A DNA stretch of 64,000 nucleotides, from positions 190,302,377 to 190,366,376 of the forward strand of contig NC_089821.1 in assembly GCF_035046505.1 (NCBI RefSeq), written 5' to 3'. This DNA is from Tiliqua scincoides. Its lineage: Eukaryota; Chordata; Lepidosauria; Squamata; Scincidae. Below are positions 57,577-64,000 of the stretch, one piece after another; within the stretch, counting starts at the first letter, position 1, and each line of letters starts with the position of its first letter. The position numbers were made by a program, and so were the translations under genes. The notes beneath the pieces were generated by a model, which had not been told where the DNA came from, made no database searches, and saw nothing but the letters and a program-made list of their open reading frames with translations.

Positions 57577-59301
57577 CAGTGGCGTCACTAGGATTTGTGT
57601 CACCTAGTGCAGGATGTCAGCGCATCACCCCCATGCAATGGGCAGGGCAACACCCCAGGTGGTGGGCATGGTGATGTACCATCAATTCGCCCCCACTGGT
57701 TTTTTGGCTGTACCTTTTTATAGAACAAAGATAGAACACATTCTGCATAACATTACACATTGATTGATATATAACATGATAGTATTATTCCTCCAAATTG
57801 TGATTTTAGTTATTTTGGTCACTAGCGGCGTCACACACACACACACACACACCCAGGGTGTCAACTTACTAACACCTTATTGTAGCAGTTCTCAAACTCT
57901 TAGCACTGGAACCCACTTTTTAGAATGACAGTCTGTCCAAGACCCACCAGAAGTGATGCGATGGTGGAAGTGACATCATCAGGCAAATTAAAATACATAA
58001 GTATAAATAATTAAAGTAAAACAAATAATTAAATATGCAGAAGCCAGCCCTGGTCCACCAAGGGAATTTCTTCTGTAGCCTGCCTGCAATAACACCCCCC
58101 TCCAAAATCAGTAAGGTTTTCAGCCCTACCCAGTGCCCAGTTCAACAGAAGAACTTCTGTTTAAACCAGATCACTGTCAGGATCCACCTGGCTTTGCAAG
58201 TCTAAAAAAGTTCACCTTATCAGCTAAAGCCTCTGTTTTGATCCTTTGGGGGGGGGGGAGGCTGCCTTCTGGAGCATTTGTTGAGCTCCAGTCAGTGGCG
58301 TCGCTAGGTGTGGGGGGTGTGGGGGGTGCGGGCCGCACTGGGTGACACGCAAGGGGGTTGACGCGCACTGGGGGGATGACGCGCTAACATTGCAGTTTTA
58401 GGAGCAACCCCATCATGCCATACATTTTTGGATGTGGAATGTCCAGCAGAATGCAATGCAAAAAACCAGAGTGAAAAAAACTGACGCACTAAGGCAGGTT
58501 TGCCTACTCATAAGTAAACGCGCAATACGGCTCACTTTCACTTTCCATAGGACGCCATGCATTTTTGTTCTCTGGTCTTTTGACCATTACTTTTGAAGGA
58601 AAGGAGATATTTCACTCTGGTTTTTTGCATTGCATTCCGCTAGAAATTCTGCATCCAACGGTATATAACATGGCGGTATTACTCCTAACAACCACGATTT
58701 TAGTATGTCACCCCCCCCAGTGTGTGTCACCTGTGTTGGAGTTGGTGCAACTCCATCTGCTGTCCAGAGGGGGCAGGATAATGTCCAGAAGGGGTCAAGC
58801 TATGGCCCAGTGACTCTACTCTTTCTTTACCTGTTGTCTCTGTGATCCTTGTGGGGTGTGGCCCTAACCCTTTATCCTTCCTTCTCCTCTGAGCACTTCC
58901 TCTCTCTTGTCCTCTGACTACTGACCTGTTAAGATGGCACACAGCAGGGCTCTGATGCCCATGCCATCTTGAGCACATGGCATGCAGGGCAAGGCAGCTC
59001 TAGGGCCTTGCTATCTAAGTAATAGCTGAACCTCTAATCCTAATCAGATGCTGTAAATATACACTCAATGGACCTGTAAGTAAACAACTTCTTTTTTGCA
59101 ACTTTAACAAGCCATTGCCTCTTTGCCTTTTTTCATAGAATAGCAGTCAGCTGAGTGCGGGAGGTTCCCTGGGGTGATACCCAAAAGGGGGGTTCGCTGC
59201 TGAAGCTACTCTGCCTCCCTCCAAAGAAGAAACTACTTTTTAATTTCCTCCAACAACCCGCTGCAGCCTGCACCACCCACACTCCCCTAGCGACACCACT
59301 G
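57577..59301 (+). mobile_element. Large non-autonomous hAT-type element, copy 2
   Basis: CAGTGGCGTCACTAGGATTT to CCCCTAGCGACACCACTG. Flanks catgtagc (57569-57576) and catataac (59302-59309) agree at 6 of 8 bases, both differences being A/G. It is homologous to copy 1 (4044-6407). A second CAGTGGCGTCGCTAGG end starts at 58293, and 58293-58480 is a reverse complement of the right terminal ~190 bp, so the right half alone also forms a fold-back unit. A solo LTR is nested at 58734-59255. Confidence 0.85.
58734..59255. mobile_element. Solo LTR nested in hAT copy 2
   Basis: A 522-bp insertion starting TGTTGGAG and ending CTCCAACA, a perfect 8-bp inverted terminus of TG...CA type. Flanks acctg (58729-58733) and acccg (59256-59260) agree at 4 of 5 bases. 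Copy 1 of the host element continues across the insertion point without it. No internal retroviral genes remain. The 5-bp duplication fits Ty3/gypsy or some endogenous retroviruses; the family is uncertain. It is younger than the hAT copy it sits in. Confidence 0.78.
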
Positions 59302-59309
59302 CATATAAC

Positions 59310-59690
59310 CTCATAAAAAACTGCAGCAGACCATCGAACAGTCCCGTTTGCCTTGAACCATGCAGTGCATTTTTCAGTATAAGGAGGAACCCTCCACACT
59401 CAGAGCTCCATGTGTCCATCAAGAGCTTTAGTTCCTGCCCTTAGTTGATACAAGCAGTTGTTCAAAATAAGGAGTACAATGCAAGATACAACTTGTTGTA
59501 CAGTCTCTATTGGGTAGTAGAAAGAGAGAACACACAACCCGCAAGAATACATTGTGAGTCCTGAAGCTTTTAATAAGAACAGAACCACTGACAAAATAAT
59601 AATCTAGACATGAACCCTGAAAAACAGTCCTGGTGTGGGATTAGCATATTTGAGAGACCACCACCTTCCATGCAATCTGGACCAAAGATA
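59310..59690. other. SIM1 intron sequence, nothing recognised
   Basis: No repeat or exon recognised. Confidence 0.4.
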
Positions 59691-59905
59691 TATTTGGTCA
59701 TCTGAGAGAGAGCCGTTTTGGATGTGCCGCCATTGAGAGAGAGGTTAGGGGGATGGTGGCCAAAAATGGGGCTTTCTTCGTAGTGTCACTTATTCTATGG
59801 AATTCTCTCTCCTTTGAGTTGAGAACTGCTCCTTCATTAGAATCCTAATGATGAGACCTAAAGACTTTCTTATTCCAAAAAGGCTTCTGAATCCAGCAGG
59901 GTTTT
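59691..59905 (+). mobile_element. CR1-like LINE 3' coding fragment
   Basis: GCCGTTTTGGATGTGCCGCC, GGGGCTTTCTTCGTAGTG, ATGGAATTCTCTCTCCTTTG, CTGCTCCTTCATTAG and AAAGACTTTCTTATTCC follow the C-terminal coding pattern of CR1/L3-type LINEs (RAF-VA-WN-LP-KTFLF). It is decayed. Confidence 0.5.
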
Positions 59906-59964
59906 TAAGGGTATATTCACTGGATGCAGACTGGTGCTTGCTGATTTTTATCGACAATGTATTT

Positions 59965-60144
59965 TTTAATACACTAAGTTTTGCAGAGAGCCTCCCTACA
60001 GCATGCATGCAGCCCCTCCCCTTTGGAGCCATTCCGGGTAAGGGGAGCAGATGGGGAGCTTGCAAAATGAAGGGGCCGCTTGCACACTAAGGTGAAGCTC
60101 CCTGCAAAACTTAGTGCTGTACACCCCCTCTAGCTACACCACTG
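59965..60144. mobile_element. Partial fold-back hAT-type element
   Basis: The right end CCCCCTCTAGCTACACCACTG is of hAT style. ACTAAGTTTTGCAGAGAGCC on the left is inverted as CTCCCTGCAAAACTTAGTG on the right. The left terminus is missing. Confidence 0.55.
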
Positions 60145-61160
60145 ATGTTGATATATGCTCTAAATTTTATAGTGTATGTGGTGTGGGTCTGTATATTTTA
60201 AAATCTATAGTTAAGATAAATGAAGTCTTAATGAAGGATTTATCCACTACAAAACTTTAATCAAGCACATAGAAAACCTTTGTCCACTATAAATTATAGA
60301 GACTACAGTCAGAAGAACAACGAAGAACAGTAGCTCATTATTGAGGACTGTGCAAAGTCAAACTTCCTGTATAAAAGCAGCAGCAGGTCTATTCAATACC
60401 ATGTATAAAAATGTTTATAACTGGAAATGCATGAAATACTATAAATTAATGTGTCTGTTCAAAAAGTTTGTTCATCTAGGCGAGTTGCACGATTTGAATA
60501 TACAAAAATTCCTAGTCATTTGTCAAGTTTCTCCCTTATGGCCTTTGGTGTTTATTTCACTGTAATAGGGGACAAGGCACAGTGAATGTTTTGAAAAATG
60601 ACCTGATTTGCACCCTTAACCTATACTACTGCCTGGTTTCTGTGAAACTGCAAATGAGATGGTAAAGCTTTAAACTGGTAGAATGAACTTTATTACTTCA
60701 GGCAGGAGACATTTTTTTAAAGTTTCCCAAAGTGAAAAACACCCTTTAAAGAGAAAATTAGCAAAACAGGAAGGGCCTAGAATCTTTCTCCATAGGTGAA
60801 AAGCCCCTTCTGGACTTCACACTGGCAGAAGCGGTCAACAGAATGGCAGAGAGACTGCAGCACTTGCAATACTCATGGTCTGCTAGTGCAATGCACTAAT
60901 TGTGCATAAATAAATTGACCATAAATAAACTGAAGTTGCCACTGATCCATGAAACTTTGTCAAAGCTATCCATGATTCCCACTATTGTAAGATCCAATCA
61001 CTTAATACAGTAAAATTAAAGCAGCTCATGTTGTATGATTCTCTTGAATCAGCTGGTTGCCTTAATCCAAAGGCAAAAGTAAATCAGGAGGTAATAATGC
61101 TCAGTTTGTCAAATTGCCGGGCAATCCTTAATTACAGTGAAGTGCAAGTCCCTGACCCTC
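60145..61160. other. SIM1 intron sequence, nothing recognised
   Basis: AT-rich, no repeat or exon recognised. Confidence 0.45.
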
Positions 61161-61317
61161 CTAGAAAGTCACTGAACTCCATCCTATGCATATTTGCTTC
61201 CAAGAAAGCCTACCAAGTTCAGTGGGGTTTACTTCGGAGGAAGTCTGTATAAAGCTCTTTGGTTTTGTCTGTTTATACATATTGGCATTCATAAATGTCC
61301 TGGCTATATGTCATGCA

Positions 61318-61403
61318 GTGGAATCCTACAAACATCACTTGAAAGTAAGCCCTACCATTCTCATTCAGACTGATTCTTAGGAATGTATGCATAGGATTGC
61401 ACG
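61318..61403. repeat. TATAGGATTG hairpin repeat
   Basis: GGAATCCTACAAACATCAC to GTATGCATAGGATTGCACGC. A decayed related copy lies just upstream at about 61175-61252 (CATCCTATGCATATTTGC). Confidence 0.55.
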
Positions 61404-61893
61404 CTTTTAGAAATACCTGTTTACTTGGGAAGAGGGTTTACATTGCAGCAGTTGTCATAAATTCATATAATTAAAATCAAATGTGGAATATAAAAGCCTG
61501 CCCTTCTCTGGAAAGTGGTATCTAGTATTTTCCCACCATTTTAAGTGGCACATTTTCCCACTTCCTCCTTTCACAGTCCAGTTGCTGAGACATTCTGGAA
61601 AACTGAACAACACAGCCCTTGGGTCCATCTTTTCCATCACCACCAGAAGCTCAGTCTCCCCTTCCCTCCTTCATGCTGAAATCATGTAATTACAGATATG
61701 GAACTGGATGTTCCAGGAAAAACAAATTTCCTGAGATTAAGATGTAGGAGAGGCAGATCTCAGGAGAGGCAGGCTTGAAAAGGTAAGTTATTGCACTAAT
61801 CACAAAGGCACACCACAGTTTTGTTCCTTCTTTTTTTGTGTTTACTGTTCTTCCAGGGATATAGGCATACTGAAGCCTAGACTTACACTAAAG

Positions 61894-62317
61894 CAGGGGT
61901 GTCCAGACTTTTTGGCAGGAGGGCTACATCATCTCTCTGACACATTTGTGAAAGAGTTAATTTACATTTCAAATTTGAATAAATTTACATAAATGAATAC
62001 ATTAGAGATGGAACTTATATGAATGAATGAAGGTCTTGCAATAGCTCATGGCCTATAAAAGGCCTTGCACAAAGCAAGGCTGACCTTTCCTTTCTGCCAC
62101 TGCTGCATCACAGATGTGAAACAGTAAGCAGTGGAGGAAGCCCTCGTCCCACAGCTCACACGAGAGGTCGAACAGTTGGCCATCATGCTAAGAACAGTTG
62201 CATCGGGCCAGCGCAGGCTCCAGCAAGTCTCCAGAGGTCATGGAGACTGGGGGCTCTCAGTGGGCCAGATTGGGAGTCCTCAAGGGCCGCAAGTGGCCCC
62301 GGGGTTTGGCACCCTTG
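61894..62317 (+). mobile_element. hAT-type MITE (CAGGGGTGCCCAAA family)
   Basis: Exact duplication cactaaag (61886-61893 and 62318-62325). CAGGGGTGTCCAGACTTTTT to GGGGTTTGGCACCCTTG. Sister copy of 51061-51524, with the same internal GGCCTATAAAAGGCCTTG. Confidence 0.95.
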
Positions 62318-62326
62318 CACTAAAGC

Positions 62327-62840
62327 AACAATCGGAATACAGCAAAATCCAACTTACTGGTAGTGCCAGTGGAACATGTGTTCTGCTGGCACTGGTTGCC
62401 ACAAAAGGGTCGTAAAGCAACTGCAGCAGCACAGGCAGCTGGCACACCAGCAGGAAGACTAGAGCCTTTCCATGAGTGCTGGCAGAGCAGCAGAGGCCTG
62501 CCAAAGCAGGTAAGCTTGGTGCATGGAGGAAGAACAAGATGGGAAGGGTTGAATGGGGAGGAGATGGGGCAGGGATTGGCAGATCAGGCCCAGGACAAGA
62601 TCGGCAGTGACACATGCCAAATCCCAGCCACTTCCTGGGTCTGATCAGCTTGCACAGATCAATGCAGACTTGCACAAGAGATATGGGCAGTGCAGGTCCA
62701 TTGCAGTTGTTGAGACTGACAAGGGGCAAAGCGGCAAAGGAGACCTCCAGCAGCCAAAATTCCCCTGCAGGATATAGTGTAGCCTGTGCTGGCACCACAG
62801 CGTCACCCCGTGGGGATTTAGGTTGAATTGGGCTGCCTGA
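62327..62840. repeat. Unclassified GC-rich repeat
   Basis: From about AATCGGAATACAGC to GTTGAATTGGGCTGCC. GC-rich against AT-rich flanks. The 255-codon minus-strand frame across it has no domain and is rejected as a gene. Confidence 0.35.
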
Positions 62841-63652
62841 CAAGGGCTGTGTAACCAAATAGCTCAGGTAACCAGGAGACCTCTGGCAGGAAGTGATAGC
62901 AATGAAAGCCAATTGTGACAAATATACATTGTAAAGGCCAATTATAAAATTACATAAACATGGAGAAAGACAGAAACCATATGAAACCCAACACACAAAT
63001 AGACATTGTTCTTTCAAGGGAAAAGAATCTGAGAGGGGGTACTGCAAGCTGCAGTCATGTCCCTCTTTACTTCTTCAGGAAGCCAAATGATGGTCCATAA
63101 ACCACGTTTCTATCTGATTTGTAACAATGCCTTGATTATTTGCCTTTACCTTTTGAAAGGCCTTCTGGGAACCATTAGTGGTTCAGTGTTAGCAACTCCA
63201 GTACACATCCTAAAACCTCACCCTCATTCACTAAGTTTCAGAACTCCTACAAAAATTGCATCCAGCCTCGACTTCACAATCAACCAACATCACAACCACA
63301 ACCAAGAAGTGTGGTGGGGAAAATATTTGTAGCTTTTTAGAGATATATATTGACAGCAATTATGTTGACAGTCTATTTAGTACGGCGATTTCAAAAGAAA
63401 AGGAAGGCTGTTAAAAGCATTGTGTCACCTTATTATCTATGTAGGAGTGTTTTTGTCTGTCTGTCATTATAACATGAATATTACTTCACTTCACTTATTA
63501 ACTCACTGAAGAAGAACCACGTTCAAATAAATGGGTCAGCTGTCATTATGTCTAGTCTGGCTCTTAGTTTATATGGGGCAGGCAGCAATTTTATCTAGCC
63601 ATCATGTGGCTTGTCTGCAATCACCCAATAGATGAAAAATGCAGGTGACAGT
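62841..63652. other. SIM1 intron sequence, nothing recognised
   Basis: No repeat or exon recognised. Confidence 0.45.
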
Positions 63653-64000
63653 TACAGTTGGCAACCTTCAGTCTCGAAAGACTATGGCATTGCGCTCTGA
63701 AAGGTGGTTCTGGAACAGCATCTAGTGTGGCTGAAAAGGCCGATTCGGGAGTGACAATCCCTTCCACACTGGGAGCAAGTGCAGTCTGTCCCTGGTCTGT
63801 CTCCCTGGCTGTGGGCCTTCCTTCTTTGCCTCTTAGCCTCAGACTGTTGGCAAAGTGTCTCTTCAAACTGGGAAAGGCCATGTTGCACAGCCTGCCTCCA
63901 AGCGGGCCGCTCAGAGGCCAGGGTTTCCCACTTGTTGAGGTCCACTCCTAAGGCTTTCAGATCCCTCTTGCAGATGTCCTTGTATCGCAGCTGTGGTCTA
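63653..64000 (-). mobile_element. RTE-like LINE 3' end, runs off window
   Basis: On the minus strand the frame from the window edge to 63682 is open: RPQLRYKDICKRDLKALGVD, LNKWETLASERPAWRQAVQH, GLSQFEETLCQQ and the zinc-finger-like CxQCGRDCHSRIGL, ending in the tail GACTGAAGGTTGCCAAC. It is nearly identical to 26167-27056 over the shared part and has no stop in the visible 300 bases. The rest lies beyond 64000. Confidence 0.88.

Larger units (their letters stand above)
54909..64000 (-). other. SIM1 upstream intron, partial (runs off window)
   Basis: At least 9.1 kb of intron lies 5' of the third-last coding exon, with no coding exon recognised in it. It holds a Sauria-type SINE, mariner-like and hAT elements, a solo LTR and an RTE-like LINE end at the window edge. 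An intron running through to 64000 is inferred from the missing PAS exons. Confidence 0.8.

Noticed and set aside
62280-63047. 255-codon minus-strand open frame, the longest after SIM1
   Set aside because: It lies across the end of a hAT element and a GC-rich repeat, has no domain or family I recognise, and shows no splice or conservation sign.
54909-64000. Further SIM1 exons (PAS region)
   Set aside because: Looked for the expected end VNYVLT with a phase-1 donor and other PAS motifs on the minus strand; none found in this interval.

Overview
The window looks like nuclear DNA of a squamate reptile (lizard or snake). There are no dense bacterial-style genes. Instead there are three spliced coding exons on the minus strand, long introns, and a deep layer of interspersed repeats typical of squamates: tRNA-derived SINEs with a Bov-B/RTE-like tail (Sauria type), CR1, L1 and RTE LINE fragments, and many short hAT-type DNA transposons with 8-bp target duplications. 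The clade comes from the repeat mix and from the protein match recalled from memory; the species cannot be told.

The only host gene I can support is SIM1 (single-minded 1, a bHLH-PAS transcription factor), read on the minus strand. The last three coding exons are present: 54743-54908, 46141-46546 and 41630-42363. Splice sites and phases join without error, giving 434 codons that end in VIITNGS. The bHLH and PAS exons lie beyond base 64000. The left 41 kb is the 3' flank of SIM1. It holds no other recognisable gene, which fits the gene desert known on the 3' side of SIM1 in mammals.

Layout: 1-2600 featureless; 2611-3461 candidate LTR; 4044-6407 large hAT element with a CpG-rich insert; 7-17 kb small hAT elements, CR1 fragments and SINEs; 18.05-20.15 kb an ORF1-only L1-like element; 20.2-25.2 kb hAT and MITE copies plus an inverted pair of an unknown GACTGA-rich repeat; 26.2-27.6 kb an RTE-like LINE and next to it a 5S rRNA-derived SINE carrying the same LINE tail; 28-41 kb hairpin repeats, CR1 and AT-rich unique DNA; 41.6-64 kb SIM1 exons and introns filled with hAT, mariner-like and hairpin elements, including a second copy of the large hAT element with a solo LTR inside it.

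I found no operon, CRISPR array, intact virus or complete autonomous transposon. The most unusual items are the 5S-LINE chimeric SINE, a hairpin MITE family with 3-bp target duplications, a 73-bp TTAA-flanked mini-element, and a palindromic hAT MITE 128 nt upstream of the last SIM1 exon. Most long open frames in the window are chance frames or lie inside repeats.
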